Part shown: one piece after another, positions 8,838-17,757 of the stretch
How positions within the stretch are numbered: position 1 is the stretch's first letter
How the letters are laid out: every line of letters starts with the position of its first letter
Program-made: the position numbers and the translations under genes
Notes under the pieces: generated by a model
Seen by the model: only the letters and a program-made list of their open reading frames with translations
Databases searched by the model: none
What the model was told of the DNA's origin: nothing
Source: Lentisphaerota bacterium
Lineage (GTDB): Bacteria > Verrucomicrobiota > Kiritimatiellia > RFP12 > JAAYNR01
DNA: 64,000 bases
Assembly (NCBI GenBank): GCA_016873675.1
Contig: VGWG01000001.1
Span: forward strand, 1 to 64,000
Reading direction: 5' to 3'

Positions 8838-10615
8838 CTCCCCATCTCGGTCCCATAGGGGATCGGGATGTCATAGTCTTCATTCAGGCGCTCCATGGCC
8901 CTCCGGTAAAGCGGCTTGGGATCGCGGGCATAAAGGCCGACGATGTGATACATCCGCTGCCACGCCCAGCGCGCGCGCAACACGGCATCGCCGGCCTGCG
9001 CGTCACGCGTCACATCGAGCCGGATGACCGCGTCGTAATCGCGCCCGCCCGCCCGCCCGCGCAATTGCAACGTCAGTTTCGGCACATCGCCGCCGCACGT
9101 GCCGTACAGTTCCAGAGGCCGGTCGGCGTAGAGGTTGGTCGTCTGCTTGGGATAAACTTCACTGCCAGAGGCCGAGTCAAACGCAAAGCGGATGTCGTGC
9201 ATCACCGGTTGCCTCACGCTCGCCACAAAGTTGGTGATCTCCTTGTGGAGCGTCCAGCGGCTGGCGCGGTTGAGCCGCGTCTCGCCGCGGTTGCAGTAGG
9301 TGAGCAGGTCGAGCAGGTAGGTGTTGGCCCGCGCATGGGTGCCGAAGCCGAAGAGCGAGCGCGCGCCGTCGTTGAGCTTGGTGAAGGTGCCGATGATCTC
9401 CGTGCTCGCCAGCGTGCCGGCCGTCGGCCGTCCGTCCGTCACCAGCACCACCACCATCGGGCGCTCCGGATCACGCGGAAGATCGAGCACCCGACGCAGG
9501 GACCCGAAGAGGTCGGTTTCGCCCGTTGATCGCAAGGCGCCGATGAACGTGCGCGCGGTCTCCCGGTTCGTCTCATTCGCGGGCGCCCACTCGGGGAAGC
9601 ACAGCGTGCTCTGGTCGCTGAACGCGAGCACGTTGAAGCGATCAGCGGGTCCGAGCTGGGTGAGCGCATCGGCCAGCGCCAGACGGCTGAAGTAGAGACG
9701 CTCTTCGGCCAGGCTGGCCGAGCTATCCTGGACCAGGAGCAGGTCTTTGGGGAGCACCGGCATCGGCGTGTCGGCACGCGGCTGGATGGCGACGCGGAAG
9801 TAGATGCGGCCACCCTCTTGCGGGTTGCGATAGGTGTGAAATTCAATGGCGAATCGGTCATCCAGCGCGACAAAGTGCCGCGCTTTTCCGGGCGGTTCGG
9901 CGAGCCGTTCGCTCAGGAGGGCAGCAGCGTCCTCCTCCGTCTCGTTCGCGAGGCGTTTCGGACGCGAGGGGTGTGGCGCATCCGACCCGGGTGGTGGACG
10001 GCCGGCCTCGATCCCGCCGAAGCCGAAGGGGACAGTGGTGGGGCGGAGACCCGTGCCGCCTTCAAATCGGCGGTGTGCAGCATCCACGGCAGGCGCAAAG
10101 TCCGGTGCTTCAGGACGCCGTTCGATGAGCGACACCTCGCGCCGTTTCATGGCCGCGAGCCGGTCGTCGATCCGTTTTTGCAAGACGGCGATGACCTCCT
10201 GCCGGGGAATCATCGGTTCCCGTGTCGCAATCGCGTCGCGGTAGACGGACGCCGGCACCGTGTCGGCCGCCTGTCCCCTGTCTGCGGGCCTCAACGGCGA
10301 GACCAGTTCCGGCTGCGGCGGTTTCTCCAGCGGGGTGTCCGGCGCGTGAATCGACGGATCTGGCCGTTCGACAGAGGAGGATCGGAACGGGTCGTGTGGC
10401 AGGCGCTCGACATGCAAGGGCGGCGACAGCGGAGGAGGCGCCTCTCGTTTGGCCCGCACCCGTTCCACCAGATCCGAGGCGTCCAGGCGCATATCCGCGA
10501 TGAAGGAAAGGAACAGGAGGTGGAGGAAAGCGGAGAGGAGCAGGGTGGCCAGCGCGAGAACCCAGTGGCTGTCGCGGCAGGGACGCCGATGGACGAAGCC
10601 CTGGGGACTATTCAT
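8834..10615 (-). CDS. VWA-domain protein with TonB-like N-terminal membrane anchor
   Basis: 593 residues. After a short cytoplasmic N-terminus, one helix (about 18-42) carries Ser28-x-x-x-His32, the same spacing as Ser16/His20 in the TonB helix that engages ExbB/ExbD. A Pro-rich linker follows (EAPPPLSPPLHVERLP), then a long charged region, then a VWA domain from about residue 270 with a complete MIDAS: DSSAS, Thr in STGETDLFG, and Asp in LVTDGRP. It should sit in the inner membrane with the VWA domain in the periplasm. ATGA overlaps link it to the TPR gene upstream and the ABC ATPase downstream. No TonB C-terminal domain is present. Cargo or ligand unknown. Confidence 0.85.
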   Translation of the reverse strand: MNSPQGFVHRRPCRDSHWVLALATLLLSAFLHLLFLSFIADMRLDASDLVERVRAKREAPPPLSPPLHVERLPHDPFRSSSVERPDPSIHAPDTPLEKPPQPELVSPLRPADRGQAADTVPASVYRDAIATREPMIPRQEVIAVLQKRIDDRLAAMKRREVSLIERRPEAPDFAPAVDAAHRRFEGGTGLRPTTVPFGFGGIEAGRPPPGSDAPHPSRPKRLANETEEDAAALLSERLAEPPGKARHFVALDDRFAIEFHTYRNPQEGGRIYFRVAIQPRADTPMPVLPKDLLLVQDSSASLAEERLYFSRLALADALTQLGPADRFNVLAFSDQSTLCFPEWAPANETNRETARTFIGALRSTGETDLFGSLRRVLDLPRDPERPMVVVLVTDGRPTAGTLASTEIIGTFTKLNDGARSLFGFGTHARANTYLLDLLTYCNRGETRLNRASRWTLHKEITNFVASVRQPVMHDIRFAFDSASGSEVYPKQTTNLYADRPLELYGTCGGDVPKLTLQLRGRAGGRDYDAVIRLDVTRDAQAGDAVLRARWAWQRMYHIVGLYARDPKPLYRRAMERLNEDYDIPIPYGTEMGR

Positions 10616-13002
10616 GGATGGTCCTTTCCTTTCTCCGGGTTCGCGGACCGTCGCGCCTTCCAGACGTTGGCTTGCGCACTTTCGGGATAGCGTTCGAGCA
10701 ATTCACGGCCGGTCGCCTCGCTCTCGGCGGGGTGGCCGAGGGCGGCGTGCAGGCTAGCGGCCTTATCCAGCGCCGCAGGAACCAGGACGGGATCATCATA
10801 GAGCAGGGCGATACTCAGGTAATAACGGAGCGCCAGCTCTTTTTGATCGCGGGCTTCGGCGCAGCGTCCGAGACCGGCATACGCATGGGCCCGCAGCCCC
10901 TGCCATTCCGGGGCGGACGTCTTGGCCACCGCCTCGCGCAAGCGCGTGTCGGCCTCATCCAACCGCCCGGCATCGACGAGCAGCTCGCCGAGGCGCAGCA
11001 GGGTTTCGGGCAGATGAGGGGTGTCGGCGGTTACCGCCGCCGCGCGCGTGTAGGCATCGATGGCGTCTGGCGCGCGTTTCTGGGCCCGCAACGCCCGGCC
11101 CAGCAGCGCCCATCCCGTCTGCGTCCAAGGAAGGCCGTGGTTTCCCCCCGCCAGTGTCCGCGCGGCGAGCTCCGCCTCGGCGAACGCGCCGCGTGAATAA
11201 TGGAACTCGGCCAGCCAAGCGAGGTGGTCGGGCGGCAGCGCGTCGCGTGTCGATGCGTCCAGGAGGGGCTGAAAGACGGTCGCGGCCTCCTCGGCGCCTT
11301 GGCGCTGCAGCAGCAGCGCGCCGAGCGCCAGCCGCGCATCTCGCAGTCGCTCGTCCGGCAGACCGGTCTTGATCGCCGCCCGGAAGTCGGCGATGGCGCC
11401 GTCAGCGCCGTCGGACTGCCGCTGTCGCAACACGCCGCGCCAGTAAAGCGCCTCGCCGGCACGCTGGGACGCCGCATGCCGGGTGATCAGACGGTCAAGC
11501 GCGGGGAGGGCATCGGCATCGCGTTTCAACCGCAGCAGCTCCATCGCGATTTGAAAGCACACCTCATCGGGGCTGTCATAGGACGGATAGTTGACCAGAA
11601 GTTTCCGCCAGCGAGCCAGTGCGTCCTCGGACTCGCCAGCGCGCGAGAGACAGACCCCGGCTGCGTAGAGGGTTTGAGCCGCCTGCGGGTGTGCCGGATA
11701 GCGGGTGACGGCCTGCGTGAAGGCTGTGGCCGCCTGACGCCACGCCTGATGATCGTGGTGTAGCCAGCCCATGCGGATCCAGGCATCGCCCGCCAACGCG
11801 TGCTTCGGATGAGATTCGGTCACTTTCGTGTAGAACGCCACAGACAGATCGTTTTTTCTCAGCGCGGCGGCAGACTCCGCCTGGAGCCACAAGACATCTG
11901 CCGCCCACTCGGTGCCGGGATCAAACCCAGTGGCTGCGGCCAGCACATCAGCGTGGCGGCCGGCGCGGGCGAGCGTCAGGAGCGTTTCGTAACGGACCCG
12001 CTGCAGGCGTGGGCTTTTGGGATAATCGCGGACGAACGCCTGGTAGGCTTCAATTGCGTCATCGAGGCGCCCCAGTTGTCGCGCGCCATTCGCGCGGATG
12101 TACTGGAACGACTCACGTTCGTCGGGGAGGCCGCCGTCGGCCGGGATCCACGCCAGAGCAGCCTCAAACTGAGCGGCGTCATGACATGCCCAGGCGGCAG
12201 TTTGGGCAGCGTCCCGCGTCCGCAGGTCCTCGGGGTGATTCTCGCGGAGTTCGGCAAAGGCGGCGGCGGCTTTGGGCGGATTTGCGGACGCCAGCGACTG
12301 GCCGAGCTGAAACAGCGCCTCCGCTGCGACACGCGGCGTCTGCGCGCGAGCGGCGGCTTCGCGGTAGAGTTCGATCGCGCGCGCCAGGTCCGCTGGCTTC
12401 GCCGACTGCGCCAAGGCATACGCCTGGCGGATGGCCGCCGGCGCGGCGAATTCGCTGTCGGGAAAGCGGGTTCGGATCTGGTCGTAGCGGGCCAGCGCGC
12501 CCGCTGCGTCACCGCCGCGTTCCAGAATGTCGGCGAGGGTCTGGAGGACCACCGGCGCGAGGTCTGCGGGCACCGCCGCATCCTCAACAAACGGGGTGAG
12601 CAGCGCCGCTGCGTCCGTGAACCGCGTCTCCCCGGCTGCCAGCAAGGCCCGCTGGATTTGGGCCGGCGCTCGAAAAGCGGTCTTCGGAAATTCTTTCACC
12701 AGCCGGGCGTAGGCGTGTTCAGCGTCGGCGTTTCGGTTGAGCCGACGGCAGCTCTCGCCCAAGCGGAAGAGCACGACATCGCGCTCCTCCAGGGCGGGGA
12801 TGGCCGCGAGCGCGGCATACTCCTGCATGGCCTGTTCGTGCATGCCACGCGTAAAAAGGGCATCGGCCAGCAATCGGCGATCGGTCGCGCCGATCACCTC
12901 GTCGGCCGCGTCCGCGAGACCGCAGGCGCAGAGTGCGGCTGCGCACAGGGCGAGGCGCATGATGCGGCGATGGCGGCGGGGCATAGTTTCACGGCTTCGC
13001 AT
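10612..13002 (-). CDS. Exported TPR-repeat protein
   Basis: 796 residues with an Arg-rich n-region and signal peptide (MRLALCAAALCACGLADA, cleavage near residue 33), then tetratricopeptide repeats over almost the whole length (for example GMHEQAMQEYAALA, AEHAYARLVKEFPKTAF, AIEAYQAFVRDYPKS). The repeats resemble periplasmic YbgF/BamD-type TPRs that scaffold envelope complexes. The ATG at 13002 has GGAGAGG just upstream and overlaps the end of exbD by 14 bp; it is joined by ATGA to the VWA gene. By position it is the periplasmic partner of the ExbB-ExbD-VWA unit. A second, unrelated-length set of exported TPR proteins sits in the other ExbBD cluster. Confidence 0.85.
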   Translation of the reverse strand: MRSRETMPRRHRRIMRLALCAAALCACGLADAADEVIGATDRRLLADALFTRGMHEQAMQEYAALAAIPALEERDVVLFRLGESCRRLNRNADAEHAYARLVKEFPKTAFRAPAQIQRALLAAGETRFTDAAALLTPFVEDAAVPADLAPVVLQTLADILERGGDAAGALARYDQIRTRFPDSEFAAPAAIRQAYALAQSAKPADLARAIELYREAAARAQTPRVAAEALFQLGQSLASANPPKAAAAFAELRENHPEDLRTRDAAQTAAWACHDAAQFEAALAWIPADGGLPDERESFQYIRANGARQLGRLDDAIEAYQAFVRDYPKSPRLQRVRYETLLTLARAGRHADVLAAATGFDPGTEWAADVLWLQAESAAALRKNDLSVAFYTKVTESHPKHALAGDAWIRMGWLHHDHQAWRQAATAFTQAVTRYPAHPQAAQTLYAAGVCLSRAGESEDALARWRKLLVNYPSYDSPDEVCFQIAMELLRLKRDADALPALDRLITRHAASQRAGEALYWRGVLRQRQSDGADGAIADFRAAIKTGLPDERLRDARLALGALLLQRQGAEEAATVFQPLLDASTRDALPPDHLAWLAEFHYSRGAFAEAELAARTLAGGNHGLPWTQTGWALLGRALRAQKRAPDAIDAYTRAAAVTADTPHLPETLLRLGELLVDAGRLDEADTRLREAVAKTSAPEWQGLRAHAYAGLGRCAEARDQKELALRYYLSIALLYDDPVLVPAALDKAASLHAALGHPAESEATGRELLERYPESAQANVWKARRSANPEKGKDHP

Positions 13003-13411
13003 CGGCCTCTCCGGTCGCGAACGAGATATTCCAGATGTCCGTCTGCCGGCAGGCGTCGACCACGGTCATCACATGCTGATAGTCGGTCTCGCGGTCGGCC
13101 CGGATGACGATCGGCTGGCCCGGAAACAGCCGCGCCAGCCGCGCCAGCCGGTTGATCAGATCATCGGGCGTCAGCACGTTGCTGTTGACCGTGATGGCGC
13201 CGGCACGGTTCACGTTCACGATCACCTCGCCGGGGAGCCGGTCGGGAAGCTTACCGCTCGTGCTGGTTGGAAGCACGATGTCAACCTCGTATTCCCATTG
13301 CGAGAAGACCGCAGTCGTGACAAAGAAGCATAGGAGCAGGAACACCACGTCGATCATGGGCGTAATCTGAAACTGCGGCAGTTCAGCCGCCACGCGTTTG
13401 CGAAAGTTCAT
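12989..13411 (-). CDS. exbD: ExbD/TolR-family proton-channel subunit
   Basis: 140-residue biopolymer transport protein. One N-terminal helix contains ITPMIDVVFLLLCFF with the proton-carrying Asp21, equivalent to ExbD Asp25 or TolR Asp23. A periplasmic domain of about 95 residues follows, with the usual VNVNRAGAITVNS and IVIRADRETDYQHVM segments. It works with ExbB to convert proton-motive force into movement of a TonB/TolA-like partner. Start overlaps the exbB stop by 4 bp (ATGA); its own end overlaps the TPR gene. No TonB or TolA gene is adjacent; the VWA protein with a TonB-like helix is the obvious client. Confidence 0.92.
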   Translation of the reverse strand: MNFRKRVAAELPQFQITPMIDVVFLLLCFFVTTAVFSQWEYEVDIVLPTSTSGKLPDRLPGEVIVNVNRAGAITVNSNVLTPDDLINRLARLARLFPGQPIVIRADRETDYQHVMTVVDACRQTDIWNISFATGEADAKP

Positions 13412-14208
13412 CGCTCAAACCTGCTTGCCACAGCGGTCACCAGAGCTGTTGATGCCGCCTCGAGGGCGGCGATCTGACGGGATGCGCGCCGGCGAAAATA
13501 GGCGTAGGCCACCATGGCGGGAATGGCCACGAGGAGGCCGAAAATCGTGGTCACGATGGCCTGTGAAATGCCCGCGGCGAGGACCACCGGTTTGGCGCTG
13601 GCCACATCGGTGGCAACCGATCCGAAGGCCTTGAGCATGCCCATCACCGTGCCGAGCAGCCCGAGCATCGGCGCGATAACCGACAGATCAAGCAGCAATT
13701 GAGTCTCGCCCTGGATGGCCTCGGCTTGTCGGACGCCTTCCGCTTCCACGTCGGCGCGCAGGAGCGCCGGTTCCGAAGCGGTCGTGTTGCGCAGGTGGTC
13801 AAAGGCCGCCAGCGCGATGCGCGCCAGCGGGCTGGAACGGACCTCACAGGCGCGGCGCGCCGTCGCCAGGTCGCCGGACTTGACGTGCATGAGCAGTTCG
13901 CTCAAGAGGCTTGGCGGCGCCATCTGGCTGGTTCGCAGCGTCCCGAACAGATACAGGATCAGGGCGAGTCCGATCACCGAGCCGCCCGCCAGCACCCACA
14001 TAATCCAGCCACCGCACCGCCAGGCATCGCGGATCGACATGCCGCTCTGCGGCACTGGCATCAACACGGGGCCCAGCCCCCCAACGCTGCCGGCGGCATC
14101 GGCGAACGCGCCGCTGGCTGGCCCTTCGGCCGTCTGGGCGCGCGCGCACGGGCGTGCGGTCAGCATCAGCAGGGTGGCGCAGACGCCTAACAGGATCGTT
14201 CGTGTCAT
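13408..14208 (-). CDS. exbB: ExbB/TolQ-family proton-channel protein with signal peptide
   Basis: 266 residues starting with a cleavable signal (MTRTILLGVCATLLMLTARP...ARA) and a short periplasmic segment, then three membrane helices: about 70-92, and the conserved pair with LLLDLSVIAPMLGLLGTVMGML and AISQ-like GISQAIVTTIFGLLVAIPAM. The extended N-terminus is common in PVC and Bacteroidetes ExbB homologues. It forms the pentameric stator/channel around ExbD. The ATG at 14208 has GGAGG 7 nt upstream, a strong ribosome site; longer in-frame extensions are not family-like. It lies 32 bp after argH in the long minus-strand gene run, and may start a sub-operon. Confidence 0.92.
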   Translation of the reverse strand: MTRTILLGVCATLLMLTARPCARAQTAEGPASGAFADAAGSVGGLGPVLMPVPQSGMSIRDAWRCGGWIMWVLAGGSVIGLALILYLFGTLRTSQMAPPSLLSELLMHVKSGDLATARRACEVRSSPLARIALAAFDHLRNTTASEPALLRADVEAEGVRQAEAIQGETQLLLDLSVIAPMLGLLGTVMGMLKAFGSVATDVASAKPVVLAAGISQAIVTTIFGLLVAIPAMVAYAYFRRRASRQIAALEAASTALVTAVASRFER

Positions 14209-14240
14209 CGAAAAACCTCCAAGTCGCAAAAAAGCAGAAA

Positions 14241-15659
14241 TCAGGCCAAACCGGGATAGCCGACGCCGAGCACACGTGCGAGGGCTGCGTGTGACGCCTT
14301 CCGGCGCTTGATCGCGGCAGCGCGGGTTGCACGGACGCGACCGGCCAGCCACGCGAAATCCAGGCCGGCGGTTCCGCCGAGATGTGTTTTGGCGGCCACG
14401 GCCGCATCGGCGTCGGCGGTCCGCAGCTCATCGAGGTGAGCGCGGACGTGGTGGTAGGCGTCGCGGAAGGGCATTCCGTTCGCCACGAGTTCGAGCGCCC
14501 GGTCGGTGGCAAACACGCCCGGCGAGAACGCCTCACGCAGCCGCTGTTCCCGCACGGTGAGCGAACGGGCCATGACCGAGAGGATGCGCACCGTTGCGCG
14601 GGTTGTCGCCATGCCGTCGAGATAGAGCTCCTTGGTCTCCTGGAGATCGCGGTTATAGCCGCCAGGGAGCGCCTTGATCACGGCGCAGGCGGCCGTGCTG
14701 TGACCGAGGAGGCGCGCCGCTTTGGCTCGGATCAGTTCGAGCACGTCGGGATTGTACTTTTGCGGCATGATGCTGCTGCCGGTACACAGTTCGGCTGGCA
14801 GGATGAAGTAGCCGAATTCGGGCATGGAAAAGAGGATCAGGTCTTCAGCCAGCCGCGACAGGGTCAGCATGACCTGCGTGAGCGCGCCCAGCGTGATCGC
14901 CTCGCACTTGCCCCGCGCATTGCTGGCGTAGAAGACGTTGTGGTGCGCAGCGGAGAATCCGAGGAGCCTCGCCGTCAGCGCGCGGTCAAGCGGCAGCGGC
15001 ACGCCATAGCCCGCCGCAGAGCCGAGCGGACATCGGTCGTTGTAGGTATAGGCGGCCTCGACCGTGACCAGATCGTCCAGCAGCGCCTCGGCATAGGCCG
15101 ACGCCCACAGCCCGACCGTGCTGGGCATGGCCGGTTGCAGGTGGGTGCGTCCCACCATCGGCAGCCGCTCGTGTTTGCGCGCGAACCGTAACAGGCCGTC
15201 GGCCAGTTCGGCCGTTTCCACGATCAGCCCCAGAAGCTGCTCACGGCCGTGCAGCCGGATGTCCACGGCCACCTGATCGTTGCGGCTGCGCCCCGTATGC
15301 ACGCGCCGCCCCAGATCGCCGAGGGTTTCGGTGAGGCGGCGCTCGACCGCCAGGTGGACGTCCTGATCGGCTTCGGTGATGGCAAACCGTCCCTCGCGGG
15401 CCGTGCGCATCACGCGAACCAATTCGCCCACCACGGCCTCCCGGTCTTGGCGGGAGATGATGGCGGGCGTGACCGGCATCGCCTCGAGTGTCCGCACATG
15501 CGCGGCCGTTCCGATGCAGTCCCACTCGACCAGATCGAGGTCGAGCACCGGATCTTTGCCGACCGTGAAACGGAGCACATCGGGGTGGACGGCGCCGACA
15601 ATCGTTTTTCGGGTTCGTTCTGCGGCCGCATCTGGGGGCCTGCTCGTGGCTTTGCTCAT
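14241..15659 (-). CDS. argH: Argininosuccinate lyase
   Basis: 472-residue member of the fumarase/aspartase superfamily that splits argininosuccinate into arginine and fumarate. Seen: the fumarate-lyase signature GSSIMPQKYNPD near residue 295, with the catalytic Ser in the preceding flexible loop; TGRSRNDQVAVD near residue 124; VGRTHLQPAMPST with the His base. Family length is about 460. GAGG precedes the ATG at 15659. It sits between ptsI and exbB with gaps of 25 and 32 bp. No other arginine genes occur here, so argG must be elsewhere. The position next to PTS genes has no evident functional reason. Confidence 0.95.
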   Translation of the reverse strand: MSKATSRPPDAAAERTRKTIVGAVHPDVLRFTVGKDPVLDLDLVEWDCIGTAAHVRTLEAMPVTPAIISRQDREAVVGELVRVMRTAREGRFAITEADQDVHLAVERRLTETLGDLGRRVHTGRSRNDQVAVDIRLHGREQLLGLIVETAELADGLLRFARKHERLPMVGRTHLQPAMPSTVGLWASAYAEALLDDLVTVEAAYTYNDRCPLGSAAGYGVPLPLDRALTARLLGFSAAHHNVFYASNARGKCEAITLGALTQVMLTLSRLAEDLILFSMPEFGYFILPAELCTGSSIMPQKYNPDVLELIRAKAARLLGHSTAACAVIKALPGGYNRDLQETKELYLDGMATTRATVRILSVMARSLTVREQRLREAFSPGVFATDRALELVANGMPFRDAYHHVRAHLDELRTADADAAVAAKTHLGGTAGLDFAWLAGRVRATRAAAIKRRKASHAALARVLGVGYPGLA

Positions 15660-15684
15660 ACGCTCAATCCTCGGTACGGAACCC

Positions 15685-17466
15685 TCATGTCAGAAGCTCC
15701 GGTGCGGTGCGATGGAGGAGGGCGCGACACATCCGCAAAGCATCCGCAGCGGTTGAGGCGTGTGCGGCGATACCGCGGGCGAGCTTGGTTGCCTCGGCAT
15801 AGCGGGTTTTTCGGATCGCGTGCTTGACCTCGGGTATGGCGGTCGGTGTCATGCTGAGCGTGTTCACGCCCATGCCCATCAATAAAAGGGCCAGGGCCGG
15901 GTCTGCGGCCATCTCGCCGCAGACGCTGACCGGCCGTTTGTAGCGCAAGCCGGCCTTGACCGTATGGCGGATCAGGGTCAGCACGGACGGATGCGTCGGC
16001 TGGTAGAGCGAGGCGACGGTCTCATTCACCCGGTCGACCGCCAGCGTGTACTGGATCAGGTCGTTCGTGCCCAGACAGAGGAAGTCGGCATGACGGGCCA
16101 GAATATGGGCCGTCAGCGCGGCCGATGGAATTTCGACCATGGCCCCTGCGGGGATAGACTCCTTGAACGCGACTTCTTCGGCGTGAAGCTCTTTTTTGCA
16201 CTGTTCCAGGAGGGCGTTGGCTGCGAGGAGTTCTTCCACGTCACAGATCATGGGATACATAATTTGTACATCGCCCCAGGCGCTCGCGCGCAGAATCGCG
16301 CGCAGTTGCCTGCGGAACACCTCCGGCTCCTTGAGCAGATAACGGATCGAGCGCAGCCCCAGAAACGGATTGGCCTCGGGCTGGGTGGACGTCGCACCGC
16401 AAACCTTATCGCCACCGAGATCGAGCACACGGATGACCACCGGGCGGTCGGTCATGGCGCGCGCGATGGCTCGGTAAGCCTCGGTTTGTTCATCTTCGTC
16501 CGGTTCCCGCCCCAGTTGCATCCACAGACACTCGGTGCGGTACAGGCCGATGCCTTCGCTTCCCGGCATCGCCAATTGCGATAGATCGGAGGTATGGTCG
16601 GCATTTGCCAGAATGGTCACCCCATGGCCGTCGGGCGTTTCCGCCCGCACATTGCGCGACCGCTGCCAATCGATGGAGGCCTTGCGGTGTATCGCGCATA
16701 CCTGTCTGAAATTCGTCAACTCGGCGGGCGTCGGGCGCACGATGACCGTACCCTTGTACCCGTCCAGCAAGACTTCGTCGCCGGAGCGGACCTCGGAGGA
16801 GACGTGCTTGAGGCCGACGACCGCCGGGATGCCGAGGGCGCGCGCGATGATCGCGGTGTGCGAGGTGGCGCTCCCGTGGTCGATGACCAGCCCCAGAACG
16901 CCGTCGCGCGGTAGCCCGACCGTCTGGGACGGGGTGAGGTCGTCTGCGATGATGATGTGGGGTCGGTCGAACGCGGCGGGGATTGTTTCCGAGACCCCCA
17001 TCAGGTTGCGCAGGATGCGGCGGCCGATGTCCAGGATATCGGCGCTCCGTTCGCGCAGGTAGGCGTCGTGCATGGCGGCGAACTTGGCGCTGAACTCCTC
17101 GGCGACCCAATGAACAGCCACTTCGGCGCACGCGGTGCGTTCTCGGATCAGTTTCTCCACGCAGGATTTGAGAAATCCGTCATCAACCACCATCAGATGG
17201 GCGTCAAACACAGCGGCTTCGCTCGGGCCGATGCGCCGGGATACCTCTTCAACCAGAGTGAGAATCTGCTGCCGGGTGACTGCGATGGCCAGATGAAAGC
17301 GGGAGATTTCAGCATCGATCTTATCCGGCGAGATAGTGCGATCAGGGATTTCGTCCAAGCGCGCATGAACCACCCACGCGGGGCCGCTGGCGCGGCCGGA
17401 AACAGCCGGGATGCCCTCAAAGCAGGCGCCGTCTCGCGGCGGCGGGTTGGCGGGGCTACTGTTCAT
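15685..17466 (-). CDS. ptsI: Phosphoenolpyruvate-protein phosphotransferase (PTS Enzyme I)
   Basis: 593-residue Enzyme I, full length for the family. It autophosphorylates from PEP and passes phosphate to HPr. Seen: the swivelling-domain active His in GSATSHTAIIARALGIPA near residue 210, the PEP-binding arginine region EGIGLYRTECLWM, a TIM-barrel MYPMICDVEEL, and the C-terminal Cys in KRPVSVCGEMAADP. The ATG at 17466 overlaps the HPr stop by 11 bp; a TTG at 17478 is less likely. No Enzyme II components are encoded in the window. With hprK and ptsH it makes a regulatory phosphorelay whose sugar targets, if any, are elsewhere. Confidence 0.95.
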   Translation of the reverse strand: MNSSPANPPPRDGACFEGIPAVSGRASGPAWVVHARLDEIPDRTISPDKIDAEISRFHLAIAVTRQQILTLVEEVSRRIGPSEAAVFDAHLMVVDDGFLKSCVEKLIRERTACAEVAVHWVAEEFSAKFAAMHDAYLRERSADILDIGRRILRNLMGVSETIPAAFDRPHIIIADDLTPSQTVGLPRDGVLGLVIDHGSATSHTAIIARALGIPAVVGLKHVSSEVRSGDEVLLDGYKGTVIVRPTPAELTNFRQVCAIHRKASIDWQRSRNVRAETPDGHGVTILANADHTSDLSQLAMPGSEGIGLYRTECLWMQLGREPDEDEQTEAYRAIARAMTDRPVVIRVLDLGGDKVCGATSTQPEANPFLGLRSIRYLLKEPEVFRRQLRAILRASAWGDVQIMYPMICDVEELLAANALLEQCKKELHAEEVAFKESIPAGAMVEIPSAALTAHILARHADFLCLGTNDLIQYTLAVDRVNETVASLYQPTHPSVLTLIRHTVKAGLRYKRPVSVCGEMAADPALALLLMGMGVNTLSMTPTAIPEVKHAIRKTRYAEATKLARGIAAHASTAADALRMCRALLHRTAPELLT

Positions 17467-17755
17467 CGGGTATGTCAAATTTGCGTGCCACTAACGCCGA
17501 CAGCTCGTCGAGCACATCCACGGCCTGAGGGCCGGTTGCCGACACGCGCAGCACCGTGCCGCAGGTCGCTTCCAGCGTCATGAGCGCCATGATGCTCCGG
17601 CCCGAGACCACGTCGCCGTCCTTCTCCACCTGGACGTCGGCGTTGTAGCGAGCCGCCATCTTGGCAAACAACCCGGCTGGCCGGACATGCATCCCGTATT
17701 TATTCAGCAAAACCAGCTCGCGCGTTTCGCTTTTTCCACCATTTGCTTTTGACAC
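17456..17755 (-). CDS. ptsH: HPr phosphocarrier protein
   Basis: 99-residue HPr. Seen: NKYGMHVRPAGLFAK with the Enzyme I-phosphorylated His23, and VSGRSIMALMTLEA with the HPr-kinase target Ser54; the 31-residue spacing equals His15/Ser46 of standard HPr. Both residues being present means it can be modified by both ptsI and hprK next to it. About eight extra residues precede the usual start and a few follow the usual end. The GTG start has GGAG seven nt upstream, 2 bp past the hprK stop, and its end overlaps ptsI, so translation of the three is likely coupled. Confidence 0.93.
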   Translation of the reverse strand: MSKANGGKSETRELVLLNKYGMHVRPAGLFAKMAARYNADVQVEKDGDVVSGRSIMALMTLEATCGTVLRVSATGPQAVDVLDELSALVARKFDIPDEQ

Positions 17756-17757
17756 GC

